From Bacteroidales bacterium (GTDB lineage: Bacteria > Bacteroidota > Bacteroidia > Bacteroidales > P3): 64,000 nt of DNA. The notes beneath the pieces are model-generated. The model saw only the letters and a program-made list of their open reading frames with translations. It did not search any database and was not told where the DNA came from. The stretch's first letter is position 1, and every line of letters starts with the position of its first letter. Below are positions 19,838 through 29,008 of the stretch, piece by piece. The stretch lies in NCBI GenBank assembly GCA_017522255.1, contig JAFWZP010000096.1, forward strand, positions 1-64,000. The letters are read 5' to 3'. Made by a program: the position numbers and the translations under genes.

Positions 19838-19845
19838 TACCTTTG
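19838..19845 (+). promoter_or_regulatory. Promoter of the porin-like gene
   Basis: TACCTTTG preceded by GTTG is a near-ideal -7 element. It lies downstream of the first in-frame ATG of the following frame, which supports the later GTG start at 19879. Confidence 0.75.
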
Positions 19846-19878
19846 CACTCACTTAGTGAATATAAAATACAATCAAAA

Positions 19879-20943
19879 GTGAACACAAAAAACAGATTAA
19901 AAGCATTTTATGCTATTATTGCAATATTTCTTACGGGAAGTGTATATGCACAAAACGAATCGAAACCTATCCTAAATACACTGCGTTTCGAAAGCAGATT
20001 CGACTACGATTGTCAATCTTACGAGGATACTACTCTAAATACCCTAGGTGGATTTTCGGGTAAGTATATCAACATTGCAATGGCCGGCAATATTACCGAT
20101 AAGTTTTCGTACAACTTCCGCCAACGTATACTACCCAACACCGGTATGAAATCGATATTCGATGGCACTGATTGGATTTATCTTACCTACGAGTTCAACA
20201 AAAACTATTCCATATCGGGAGGTAAGCAAGTGTTTCAAATAGGTGGTTTTGAATACGACGCTCCTCCTATTGATGTGTACTATTGGTCCGATTTTTGGAA
20301 CAACATCACATGCTACCAATTTGGTGTTACTGCTACTTATACCGACAATAGTGGCAACCACAACATCAGCCTACAATTTGCCAACTCCAACTATACCTCA
20401 AGTCCGTTGGAAAACCTTTATGCCTACAACCTGATATGGTTTGGCAACTTTGAGCACTTCAAAACCATATACTCGGTGAATATGGTAGAATACAAAAGAG
20501 GCAGCTACATAAACTATATAGCCTTGGGCAACAAACTTGTTCTCGACAACTTTAACTGCTATATTGACATTATGAACCGTGCCACCGACAAGCAAGAACA
20601 CTTTTTTGGCGACGACTACTCCGTTATAGCCAAAATGGAATGGAATATGAACGAGAAATGGAACCTCTTTGCTAAAGGAGGCTACGATGTAAACAAAGCA
20701 CAAACCATAGATGCAAACGGCAACCCGATATACATACCTGAATCGGAGTATTGGGACATATTTGTAACCCCCGGTACCGAATATCACTACTATGGTATAG
20801 GAGCCGAATACTTCCCCATCAACGATAGTAAAGATGTTCGCCTACACACTTTTTTTGCAGTAAAGAATGCCGGTACTAACGAGTTTCACTTTAATATGGG
20901 ACTTACTTGGCGTGTCAATTTCATGAAATACATAAAACTATAA
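19879..20943 (+). CDS. Porin-like outer-membrane beta-barrel protein
   Basis: 354 aa from GTG at 19879. The signal peptide (AFYAIIAIFLTGSVYAQ) begins directly after this start; an upstream ATG at 19804 is excluded because the promoter lies between the two. The body is rich in alternating aromatic/polar beta strands (GGKQVFQIGGFEYDAPP, YGIGAEYFPIN) and ends in strands with aromatic residues, like phosphate-selective porin (OprO/OprP)-related proteins of Bacteroidetes. The substrate is unknown. It is followed at 22 bp by a Gate-domain inner-membrane protein, and the pair may cooperate in uptake or export. Confidence 0.75.
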   Translation: MNTKNRLKAFYAIIAIFLTGSVYAQNESKPILNTLRFESRFDYDCQSYEDTTLNTLGGFSGKYINIAMAGNITDKFSYNFRQRILPNTGMKSIFDGTDWIYLTYEFNKNYSISGGKQVFQIGGFEYDAPPIDVYYWSDFWNNITCYQFGVTATYTDNSGNHNISLQFANSNYTSSPLENLYAYNLIWFGNFEHFKTIYSVNMVEYKRGSYINYIALGNKLVLDNFNCYIDIMNRATDKQEHFFGDDYSVIAKMEWNMNEKWNLFAKGGYDVNKAQTIDANGNPIYIPESEYWDIFVTPGTEYHYYGIGAEYFPINDSKDVRLHTFFAVKNAGTNEFHFNMGLTWRVNFMKYIKL

Positions 20944-20965
20944 CATAGCAAAACATTAGAGAACG

Positions 20966-22111
20966 ATGAAAAAATTAAACTTCCTCAGCAAACGCCTCAT
21001 TGAGGCAGTAATATTCTTGGCATTGTTTTTTGCCATCTTTGGCTATTTGGCTCATGAGATGTCGATGAACAATATGTTGAACACAATAATGACCACAGCC
21101 CACGATTTGTTGCTAAACACAGTGCTATACATTATGGGTATCACCGTGCTTACAGGTGCATTGGGCAAGTTGCTTACCGAATTTGGAGTAGTTCGCCTTA
21201 TCGAAGTGATACTACGTCCGTTAATGAAACCCCTATACAACCTACCCGGTGTGGCAGCGTTGGGTGCTGTGCTTACATTCCTTTCCGACAACCCCGCCAT
21301 CATATCATTATCCAAAGAAAAGAACTTCAGCCAATACTTTAAAAAATATCAAATAGTGTCGCTTACCAACTTTGGTACCGCTTTTGGTATGGGATTGGTG
21401 GTGATAGCATTTATGGCCGGCAAAGGCTTCGGCACCGGTGCCGTTATAGGTCTTATAGGCTCATTTGTGGGCAGTATAGTAAGTACACGCATGATGCAAT
21501 ACTTCACTCTTAAACACAACCCCGAACTACGCGAAGACGTGGCAGTGGGCGGTAACGAACAAGAGATATCGTTTAAAAGCGAAGGTGGTGCTTTCCTACG
21601 TGGCCTTAACGCCATACTCGACGGCGGAAAATCGGGAGTGGAAATAGGTCTTGCCATCATTCCCGGCGTGCTTATCATATCCACATTTGTAATGATACTA
21701 ACCTTTGGACCATCGGCCGACGGCACATATACAGGCAGTGCCTACGAAGGTGTGGCTCTATTGCCCTATTTGGCAGGAAAGATAAACTTTGTGTTTGAAT
21801 GGTTGTTTGGTTTCACCAACCCCGAACTTGTGGCATTCCCTATCACATCGTTGGGTGCCGTGGGTGCCGCATTGGGTTTGATACCTCGCTTTATACAAGA
21901 AGGTCTTATCGACAACAACGCCATAGCAGTGTTTACAGCCATGGGTATGTGTTGGAGCGGTTTCCTTAGCACACACACCGCCATGCTCGACTCGATGGGT
22001 TATCGCAAACTTACTTCCAAAGCCATACTATCGCACTTTATAGGTGGTTTGACTGCCGGTATTGTGGCACATTGGGCATACGTGGCAATAGCAGCCATAG
22101 CAGGTTTTTAA
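20966..22111 (+). CDS. Gate (nucleoside recognition) domain membrane protein
   Basis: 381 aa with about nine membrane helices. Glycine-rich repeated segments (LTGALGKLLTEFGVVRLIEVILRP and LTFLSDNPAIISL) resemble the Gate/nucleoside-recognition domain proteins, including the CD0519/CD1768-like family. The transported compound is not known; the nearby cytidine deaminase is suggestive only. It is followed 12 bp later by a small membrane protein that is probably its partner. Confidence 0.7.
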   Translation: MKKLNFLSKRLIEAVIFLALFFAIFGYLAHEMSMNNMLNTIMTTAHDLLLNTVLYIMGITVLTGALGKLLTEFGVVRLIEVILRPLMKPLYNLPGVAALGAVLTFLSDNPAIISLSKEKNFSQYFKKYQIVSLTNFGTAFGMGLVVIAFMAGKGFGTGAVIGLIGSFVGSIVSTRMMQYFTLKHNPELREDVAVGGNEQEISFKSEGGAFLRGLNAILDGGKSGVEIGLAIIPGVLIISTFVMILTFGPSADGTYTGSAYEGVALLPYLAGKINFVFEWLFGFTNPELVAFPITSLGAVGAALGLIPRFIQEGLIDNNAIAVFTAMGMCWSGFLSTHTAMLDSMGYRKLTSKAILSHFIGGLTAGIVAHWAYVAIAAIAGF

Positions 22112-22123
22112 TACAACAACTAT

Positions 22124-22489
22124 ATGGAAGAAAGTCAAATAATAGACATAATAATATATGTGTTGGCAGCGGGGCTCACAGTGTCGATATTCCGCTATTG
22201 GATAGCCAATCACACCCCACTTAAAACCATAAAACGCACCATGCTGTGGATAGTGGCAGCCTTTGTTGTACTCACGGCAGTGATAATAGCCATAGGCACA
22301 GGCGGTCAGCAACTGCCATTTGGCGACATGGACGTGATGTTACCTCTATTGCACAAAGCAGTAAGCCTGCCTTACTTCTCGTTTTTCTACTTTATGCTGG
22401 TAATGGGTGTGGTATACATCCTACGCGAACGTCGCAGAAAGAAAGCCGGAATAAGCACCACCGACAAAAAAACACACAAAAAGAAGTAG
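22124..22489 (+). CDS. Small three-helix membrane protein
   Basis: 121 aa with three predicted membrane segments (about 7-25, 40-60, 82-100) and a highly basic Lys-rich C-terminus. I do not recognise a family. It is spaced 12 bp after the Gate-domain protein gene and probably co-expressed; it may be a subunit or chaperone of that transporter. It ends 2 bp before the end of the convergent glgB. Confidence 0.65.
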   Translation: MEESQIIDIIIYVLAAGLTVSIFRYWIANHTPLKTIKRTMLWIVAAFVVLTAVIIAIGTGGQQLPFGDMDVMLPLLHKAVSLPYFSFFYFMLVMGVVYILRERRRKKAGISTTDKKTHKKK

Positions 22490-22490
22490 T

Positions 22491-24479
22491 TCAATCTACT
22501 CGTTCGAAGATATTGGCACTACGATTGGTATTATACACCGATATGTAGTGCCTTTTTTTGTAGGTATGCGATAGGTATTCCACCTCCTTGTTTATTCTGC
22601 CAAAGCCACCAAAACGCTCATCGTCGGTAGAAAGCACCACCCTATACTTGCCCGGCTGTTTTACAGGCACGATATACCTGGCTTCGGAAAGCATTGGATG
22701 CCAATTAAACACTGCCACCCAATGGTTTCGGCCAAAGGCTATGGTTTTGTGTTCCTCGTCGCAAAGCAAAAGGTTTGGAAAATCCAACCTCATCACATTC
22801 CTACTCTTGGCAAATTGAAGCATAGCCTTATCGAACTCCAACAAATAATCGTATTTAAGCCCACCATCTTCTATCAAATGCCACAGCCTACGGGCATAAC
22901 GGTAGCTCCAGTCATTGTCCTTTCGCGGAAAGTCTATCCAATCGGGGTGGCCAAACTCGTTGCCCATAAAGTTGAGGTAGGCCTGCCCGCCCGTCAGGAG
23001 GGTAAACAAACGTATCATCTTATGCAATGCCACTCCCCTATCCACATTAATGGTATGCACCTCCTTTTCCATGGAGTAATACATTTCATCGTTCATAAGA
23101 CGGAAAGCGATGGTTTGGTCGCCTACCATGGCTTGGTCATGGCTCTCGCAATAGGCCACCGTTTTCACATTCCATATCCTGTCGTTCATCACATTCCATA
23201 GCTTATACATATTCCAATCCTCATCACGATAATCTTTCAACAATGTTATCCAATAGTCGGGTATTGCCATTGCCATACGATAGTCGAAGCCTATGCCGCC
23301 GTCGGTTATCGGTATTGCTATTCCGGGCATACCACTCACCTCTTCGGCTATGGTGGCAGAAGCAGGTTTTATGGTATGTATAAGGTCGTTGGCAAGCATA
23401 AGATATGTAATGGCAGGCTCGTTTACCTGCGAACCGAAATAGTTGTCGTGGGTGCCAAAGTTGTCGATATAGCCATGATGATGATATATCATAGAAGTAA
23501 CACCATCGAACCTAAAGCCGTCGATGTGATATTCCTCCATCCAATACCTGATGTTGGATAGCAAAAAGCGCTGCACCTCGGGTTTTGTATAATCGAATAG
23601 TTTGGTGTCCCAAAAAGGATGATGACCTTGAGAGTCGGGAGGAGAATAAAGGTCAGCAGTACCATCTATCATATTAAGCCCCTCGTTGGTGTTTGCCACA
23701 AAATGCGAATGCACCAAATCCATCACCACCGCCAAACCGCTTTGATGAGCAGTGCGTATAAGGTGCTTAAGTTCATCGGGAGTGCCAAACCTCGACGAAG
23801 GAGCAAAAAAGTTGCTCACCTGATAGCCATAGCTGCCATAGTAAGGATGTTCGGCCAAAGCCATAATCTGCAGCACATTGTAGCCCAAGCTTTTCACATA
23901 AGGTATCATACGCTGTTCAAACTCGGCATAGCTTCCCACTGCTTCCCTTTCGGTGGCCATACCCACATGGCATTCGTAGATAAACAATTGCTTATCGGCC
24001 AACGATATTCCTCTATCGCCTTGCCAATCGAAAGGCTTTTGAGGCACATACACCTTAGCCACAAAAGCCTTGGTATCGGGGTTTTGTGTGGCATAATTGG
24101 CAAAAGCCGGTATGTGCATGCTATATCCCTGTGGTCCTTTCACATACAGCATCACCTCTTCGTTGGCCAAGTCGGCATCGGCTATTGCCACCTCCCATTC
24201 CCCACCTTCGCACCTTTTCAAAGGATAGCGACAGGGCTCCCAATGGGCAAACGACCCCGTAAGATACACCTCCGATGCACCCGGTAACCAATCTCTAAAA
24301 TACCAGCAACCATCTTCGGGGCTATAGCTAAAGCCCATCCGGTGGTGCCAACCTGCATAGTGGTAAAGGCTGCCATAATGTTCTTCTATATTCCGTTTCC
24401 TATCAACATAGGCTTGGTGCCGCGCTTCTATCTTAGCCACAACGGGCTGCAACCAAGGGTCGTTATCTACTATCTTCAT
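22491..24479 (-). CDS. glgB: 1,4-alpha-glucan branching enzyme
   Basis: 662 aa GH13 enzyme. N-terminal CBM48-like domain (WYFRDWLPGASEVYLTG, about 55-150), then a TIM barrel with MDLVHSH, DGFRFDGVTSM (nucleophile Asp), ATIAEEVSG (acid/base Glu) and CESHDQAM. It makes alpha-1,6 branches in glycogen. The short form without an extra N-terminal module is usual in Bacteroidales. No other glycogen gene is nearby. It is divergent from the M16 protease gene. Confidence 0.93.
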   Translation of the reverse strand: MKIVDNDPWLQPVVAKIEARHQAYVDRKRNIEEHYGSLYHYAGWHHRMGFSYSPEDGCWYFRDWLPGASEVYLTGSFAHWEPCRYPLKRCEGGEWEVAIADADLANEEVMLYVKGPQGYSMHIPAFANYATQNPDTKAFVAKVYVPQKPFDWQGDRGISLADKQLFIYECHVGMATEREAVGSYAEFEQRMIPYVKSLGYNVLQIMALAEHPYYGSYGYQVSNFFAPSSRFGTPDELKHLIRTAHQSGLAVVMDLVHSHFVANTNEGLNMIDGTADLYSPPDSQGHHPFWDTKLFDYTKPEVQRFLLSNIRYWMEEYHIDGFRFDGVTSMIYHHHGYIDNFGTHDNYFGSQVNEPAITYLMLANDLIHTIKPASATIAEEVSGMPGIAIPITDGGIGFDYRMAMAIPDYWITLLKDYRDEDWNMYKLWNVMNDRIWNVKTVAYCESHDQAMVGDQTIAFRLMNDEMYYSMEKEVHTINVDRGVALHKMIRLFTLLTGGQAYLNFMGNEFGHPDWIDFPRKDNDWSYRYARRLWHLIEDGGLKYDYLLEFDKAMLQFAKSRNVMRLDFPNLLLCDEEHKTIAFGRNHWVAVFNWHPMLSEARYIVPVKQPGKYRVVLSTDDERFGGFGRINKEVEYLSHTYKKRHYISVYNTNRSANIFERVD

Positions 24480-24590
24480 TATTCAGTTTTTTTTGTTTTA
24501 TGTTGTCAAATACATATCGCCTCAAATACCTCTTTGGCATTTATTTGCTCGAAACACAAAATAATTTGGACATTATCCAAAAAAAAAGTG

Positions 24591-24598
24591 TAACTTTG
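24591..24598 (+). promoter_or_regulatory. Promoter of the M16 protease gene
   Basis: TAACTTTG preceded by GTG is a good -7 element, with TTTG at 24565-24568 as a possible -33. It lies inside the longest possible frame, so translation must begin downstream. Confidence 0.7.
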
Positions 24599-24634
24599 CG
24601 TTTTATAGAAACAACATATAAATACAATAATTTG

Positions 24635-25879
24635 TTGAAAACTAATAATAAAATAATATCCGAAGCAGTGTATAACTACCACCGAATGGCCAATGGGATA
24701 GGCATAGTGTATAAAGCTACACGCAGTATGGTGGCTCATAGCGGGGTGTTTATCAACGTTGGTTCGCGCGACGAAAACAAGCACAACGAAGGTATAGCCC
24801 ATTTTATCGAACACGCCATCTTTAAAGGCACCACCCGACGCAAGACATATCACATACTGAACCGCATCGATGGCGTTGGTGGTGAGCTGAACGCCTACAC
24901 CACCAAGGAAGAAACCTGCGTGTATGCCTCGGCATTGGACAAACATTTGAACCGCTGCCTCGAGCTGTTTGCCGACATATTGTTCAACTCCACCTTTCCC
25001 GAAAAGGAGATAGAAAAAGAACGCGACGTGATACTCGACGAGATAAACTCGTATAAAGACACCCCCTCGGAACTGATATTCGACGAGTTTGAAGAACAGT
25101 TTTTTGGCACTCACAGCCTTGCCCACAACATATTGGGCAACGCCAAAAACATACGCAAAACCACAGGTAAGCACCTAAGCACATTTATAAAACAAAACTA
25201 CACCACCGATAAGATGGTGATATCGATAGTGAGCAACACGGCGTTCGAAAAAGTGGTGGCGATGTGCGAGAAACACTTTGGCCATATAGCCCCCCACACC
25301 ACTGCCGGCCAACGCACCGCCCCAAACCAATACATACAGTTTGAAATAGAAAAAAACAAACATATCCACCAAGCCCATGCCCTGATAGGCTGCCCTGCCT
25401 ACAACACCCATAGCGACAAAAAGGTGGCTTTTTCGCTGCTGAACAACATATTGGGCGGACCGGCTCTAAACTCGAGGCTGAATATGGGCATAAGAGAAAA
25501 GTATGGCTTGTGCTACAACATAGAATCGCAATACAACCCTATGAGCGACACCGGAATATTTTATATATACGCCGCCATGGATGCCGACTTTAGGGAAAGG
25601 ATAAACGAACTTATAGCCCACGAAATAAACCGACTGAAAACCCAAAAGCTATCGCCAACACAGCTAAACGCCGCCAAACAACAGCTTATAGGACAAGTGG
25701 CCATAAATGCCGAATCGGCACTAAGCGAGATGCAAAGCATGGGAAAAGCTTTTATGACTTTCGGCAAGGTGGACACCATAGAGGAGATAAACAACGATAT
25801 ACTGCAAGTAACAGCCAACCAAATTATAGAAGCAGCCAACGAGGTGTGGCACGACTTTAGCCGACTGGTTTTCTTTTAA
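24635..25879 (+). CDS. M16 (insulinase/pitrilysin-like) zinc peptidase
   Basis: About 414 aa from a TTG at 24635, the first plausible start after the promoter; a start at an ATG further in (24687) would remove the first beta strand. The zinc motif HFIEH is followed by AIFKGTTRRKT, and the third ligand Glu lies in EINSYKDTP. The C-terminal M16_C half is present (GGPALNSRLNMGIREKYGLCY). Single-domain members of about 410 aa are common in Bacteroidetes and process peptides in the cell or periplasm. No signal peptide is seen. Confidence 0.88.
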   Translation: MKTNNKIISEAVYNYHRMANGIGIVYKATRSMVAHSGVFINVGSRDENKHNEGIAHFIEHAIFKGTTRRKTYHILNRIDGVGGELNAYTTKEETCVYASALDKHLNRCLELFADILFNSTFPEKEIEKERDVILDEINSYKDTPSELIFDEFEEQFFGTHSLAHNILGNAKNIRKTTGKHLSTFIKQNYTTDKMVISIVSNTAFEKVVAMCEKHFGHIAPHTTAGQRTAPNQYIQFEIEKNKHIHQAHALIGCPAYNTHSDKKVAFSLLNNILGGPALNSRLNMGIREKYGLCYNIESQYNPMSDTGIFYIYAAMDADFRERINELIAHEINRLKTQKLSPTQLNAAKQQLIGQVAINAESALSEMQSMGKAFMTFGKVDTIEEINNDILQVTANQIIEAANEVWHDFSRLVFF

Positions 25880-25953
25880 GCGATAAGAAACGCACTATGC
25901 GTATATATTGTATGTGTGCAAATACAATGCAACCATAGAAATGCGACGTAATA

Positions 25954-26057
25954 AGAGACGTTCCGCAATAAGAGACGTGCCGCGGCGCGTCTCTACGAAC
26001 GGCACGTCTCAAAAAATCAAAAAAAAACGGTACGTCTCCCACAAACGACACATCTCC
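25954..26057. repeat. Mirror-symmetric word array H (17-nt period)
   Basis: AGAGACG at 25954 and 25971, its complement CGTCTCT at 25988 and CGTCTC at 26005, all exactly 17 nt apart and symmetric about a GC-rich centre near 25982.5. Two further CRTCTC words follow near 26033 and 26051 with looser spacing. GC content is far above the surroundings. It lies in the 980-bp gap between the M16 protease and hemW. Confidence 0.8.
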
Positions 26058-26099
26058 CTTTCAAAGCATTATTCATAAGTTGACTTAAAGAGATTTTAC

Positions 26100-26228
26100 T
26101 TTACATCAAAAAACTTTTATGTTTACATCAAAAAACTTTTGCCTTTGCGTTAAACATATAGTGTCCGATATGTTTTGTATATAGTATCGCATAAGTTATA
26201 TTATTAGTATTCGATATATTTTATTTAT
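26100..26228. repeat. Two short sub-arrays (22-nt and 23-nt periods)
   Basis: Two copies of a 22-nt unit starting TTTACATCAAAAAACTTTT begin at 26100 and 26122. Then words of the form AGTATCG/AGTATTCG start at 26160, 26183 and 26206, exactly 23 nt apart. The same AGTATC word at the same 23-nt period forms the outer part of array D at 36985. Confidence 0.75.
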
Positions 26229-26234
26229 ACTTTG

Positions 26235-26291
26235 CTCACGTCGTGAGGAGATACCGCTCACGACGTGAGAGAATGTTCCTCACGACGTGAG
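26235..26291. repeat. Palindromic word array C (22-nt period)
   Basis: Three 13-nt palindromes CTCACGNCGTGAG start at 26235, 26257 and 26279, exactly 22 nt apart. The first is inverted relative to the other two at its central base. Spacers are unrelated. From 26292 to about 26500 the sequence is AT-rich with no gene I can recognise. Confidence 0.88.
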
Positions 26292-26509
26292 GACATTTAT
26301 ATCATAACAGGTGTAACACTATATATATAATATGTAGAGTAGTATATATATAACAGTTTCGGCACTATACTTCTTACGATAACGCAATTTTGTTTTAATG
26401 CAAAGACAATGGCCTGCAAACGATGTTGCAATAAGTTTCTGAAAATTCAAGTTTTAGGATATTAAAGAAAGCAACTTTAGGATTCAGCTCTTAGCCGTTA
26501 GTTTACTTA

Positions 26510-26851
26510 GGCAATCTCTAAAAATTGACTTAATAAGTAACTTGCGGAATTTTACTAGAAAGATTTCTACTTTCTTTTGATTGAGCATAGCGGACAATGC
26601 GATTGAAAAAGAAATAGAAAGATTTCGGCAAATTTGCGATTAAGCAAGCAATAGAGTAATATTTACATTAACTATTTCGGGCTTTAGCAACTTCGCAATG
26701 CAAAAAAAACACAATGTAGAGATTATGTGAATAACGAGCAATTCCTCAGCATTAGAACTTTCGAGCGATAGCAACATCGACGAAATCAACAATGCAAAAG
26801 TTTCAAAGAAGGTTCTTCGATTATTCCAAAACATGAAATTTTGGAAATTGC
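26510..26851. mobile_element. Degenerate copy of the GGCAA MITE-like element
   Basis: The left end GGCAATCTCTAAAAATT matches the family's terminal repeat, and the inner hairpin region (GAAAGATTTCTACTTTC, GAGCATAGCGGACAATGC) is recognisable. The right end (near 26843) has decayed and no target duplication remains. At about 342 bp it is the longest copy. It ends 9 bp from the hemW stop. Confidence 0.75.
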
Positions 26852-26860
26852 AGAAAGTCT

Positions 26861-27985
26861 TTACTGAGAAATACAAAACAAATCAGCGGCTATTGCGTCG
26901 GCGAACAAAAAACCTTGCTTCGAAAGTTTGTAACCACATTCTGTTTTCAACACCATACCATTATATATATACTTTTCAAGCAACTTTTCGGCTTCCGACC
27001 AATACTGCCGATATTTTGCCAACACATCATTGTCTAATCCCTTTGCGGTACGCAATGCTGTCATTATATATTCGTTATACATATCTTTTTGAGATAGCCG
27101 TTCTGCCGAATAGATAGGATTTGCATTATTTATACCTTCTATATATGCAACTACATTATCAATATTCCACTGCCTCGAAGAGCCATCAAAAGAATGAGCA
27201 GCAGCCCCCACTCCAAGATAAGGCGTACAATCCCAATACCTACTATTGTGCTTAGCTTCAAAACCTTGCTTACAATAATTGGATATTTCGTATTGAATAA
27301 AACCATTGTTCTCAATCCATCGCTGTAAAGCATTGTAGTGCTTTATGGTTTCATCGTCGTCCACCTGTGGTATCTTAGCCTTTTGGATAAGAGTGTCCAA
27401 CATAGTACCTTGCTCCACTGTAAGTGCATAGCACGAAAGATGTTGCACATTCAAACCGGCTACTATATCCAAGTTCTTTTGCCACTGTTGCAATGTCATA
27501 CCCGGTATACCATATATAAGGTCGATGCTTATATTATTGAACCCAAGTTTTTGAGCATTCTTTATTGCTTCCAAAGCCATAGCAGAACTATGCCTGCGGT
27601 TGAGCATTTTCAGTTTGTCGTCATCGAAAGTCTGCACACCTATACTTATCCTATCCACAAAACCTAACTGCTTCAATGCTTGTAAATAATCCATAGTCAA
27701 CTGCTCAGGATTAGCCTCTATGGTAAACTCTTCCACATTAGCAATATCGTAATTACTTTGTATAGTGTGGCATATCTTACTCAGTTGTTCAATACTAAGT
27801 ATCGAAGGAGTGCCACCTCCTATGTATATAGTAGTTATCTTTCTATCCGGAAGATAATTGGTTCGGCATTCCAACTCTTTGCATAATGCATCTAGATATT
27901 TCTGCTTATCGCTAACAGTAGACACCGAGTAGAAAGCACAATATATGCAACGTTGTTTACAGAAAGGAATATGTATGTATATCAT
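26861..27985 (-). CDS. hemW: Radical SAM protein HemW (heme chaperone, CPO-like)
   Basis: 374 aa, normal for HemW. MIYIHIPFCKQRCIYCAFYS contains the CX3CX2C iron-sulfur motif with the extra aromatic residues of the HemN/HemW group. GGGTPS and the EANPEQ strand follow. The C-terminal HemN_C part is present. HemW is a heme-binding chaperone, not a true coproporphyrinogen dehydrogenase. A degenerate MITE sits right behind its stop codon. Confidence 0.9.
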   Translation of the reverse strand: MIYIHIPFCKQRCIYCAFYSVSTVSDKQKYLDALCKELECRTNYLPDRKITTIYIGGGTPSILSIEQLSKICHTIQSNYDIANVEEFTIEANPEQLTMDYLQALKQLGFVDRISIGVQTFDDDKLKMLNRRHSSAMALEAIKNAQKLGFNNISIDLIYGIPGMTLQQWQKNLDIVAGLNVQHLSCYALTVEQGTMLDTLIQKAKIPQVDDDETIKHYNALQRWIENNGFIQYEISNYCKQGFEAKHNSRYWDCTPYLGVGAAAHSFDGSSRQWNIDNVVAYIEGINNANPIYSAERLSQKDMYNEYIMTALRTAKGLDNDVLAKYRQYWSEAEKLLEKYIYNGMVLKTECGYKLSKQGFLFADAIAADLFCISQ

Positions 27986-28350
27986 AATAATAATTGTATA
28001 ATTTACCTTCGAGTTTTATTTATTGCATCTAAGCTATAAGTATCTGCAAGTATGATATGTAAGACATAAAATAGGGTTCCGGAAAAACAAATACACTGCT
28101 ATAGAACGTTTTAAGCATTCAAAGCACCCAAAAAGACACCGTATCAGCATCAACATCTTGATAGCATGATATTTAAATTTCACTCAGTTATAACAAACAA
28201 TAGAATACACACTATCAATCAGGCAATTATATTATTCAACATCCTTCGCCACAAAATTTCAAACGAACAATCAAAGTTACAGCCACCTGATAGCATGAGC
28301 TTTAGCAGAAAGCTATAAGCTGTAAGTTAGTTGTAATTCCGTAACTCCGT
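27986..28350. other. Intergenic gap, nothing recognised
   Basis: 365 bp, AT-rich. GATAGCATGA occurs twice (near 28161 and 28290), but I see no gene, terminator or array. Confidence 0.5.
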
Positions 28351-28920
28351 TTACTTTTTACGCTTAGCCACCGAAAAACCAAACGAACCCAATTTTTCGC
28401 CCAAGCCATAGTATTTGCCATGTGAATAAGCCAAAGGTTTGGCATGATTTAACTGAAATGCACCTGTCGATTTATCTATAAGTTTTTCTTCGGCATTCAC
28501 AGCTACCACTTCGGCAATAAACATATCGTGCGAGCCAAGTTCTTTTATCTCCACCACCTTGCATTCTATATTCAGTGGCGACTCTGCAATAAGAGGAGCC
28601 TTCACCACTTGCCCTTGCTGTGGGGTTAGATGCATTTCTTTAAACTTATTATAGTCGCGTCCCGACCTTACTCCACACCAATCAGTGGCCTTAGCCAATG
28701 CTTCAGTGGTGATATTTATCACAAACTCACCTGTTTCTTTTATCAAATCATGCGAATGACGCTCTTTGCGTATCGACACATAACACATAGCCGGATCGGA
28801 GCATATAGTTCCGGTCCATGCCACCGTAATTATGTTGTAATTTTCGGGACTATTGCCACAACTTACCATAATGGCTGGCAACGGATAAATCAATGTTCCC
28901 GGTTTGAATGGTACTTTCAT
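28351..28920 (-). CDS. Flavin reductase-like (FMN-binding split barrel) protein
   Basis: 189 aa from ATG at 28918-28920; a TTG two codons earlier is less likely. Motifs PLPAIMVSCG, NIITVAWTGTICSDPAMCYVS and GEFVINI are typical of the flavin reductase/FlaR-like split-barrel family common in anaerobes. It binds FMN and probably acts in redox or electron transfer. It is a single gene. The exact substrate is unknown. Confidence 0.85.
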   Translation of the reverse strand: MKVPFKPGTLIYPLPAIMVSCGNSPENYNIITVAWTGTICSDPAMCYVSIRKERHSHDLIKETGEFVINITTEALAKATDWCGVRSGRDYNKFKEMHLTPQQGQVVKAPLIAESPLNIECKVVEIKELGSHDMFIAEVVAVNAEEKLIDKSTGAFQLNHAKPLAYSHGKYYGLGEKLGSFGFSVAKRKK

Positions 28921-28941
28921 AAACAAATAGTATTAAGTTCA

Positions 28942-28974
28942 AAAAAACCTTTACCTCTGTGCAAGAGGTAAAGG
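28942..28974 (-). terminator. Terminator downstream of dnaA
   Basis: On the minus strand, CCTTTACCTC, a short loop and GAGGTAAAGG form a perfect 10-bp stem followed by TTTTTTT. It lies 35 bp after the dnaA stop. Confidence 0.88.
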
Positions 28975-29008
28975 TACAATAACAATATTATGAAAAAAAT
29001 AAAAGTAT

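Noticed and set aside
20131-20787. Antisense frames inside the porin-like gene and similar antisense frames in other genes
   Set aside because: Shadows caused by codon usage; no start context or homology.
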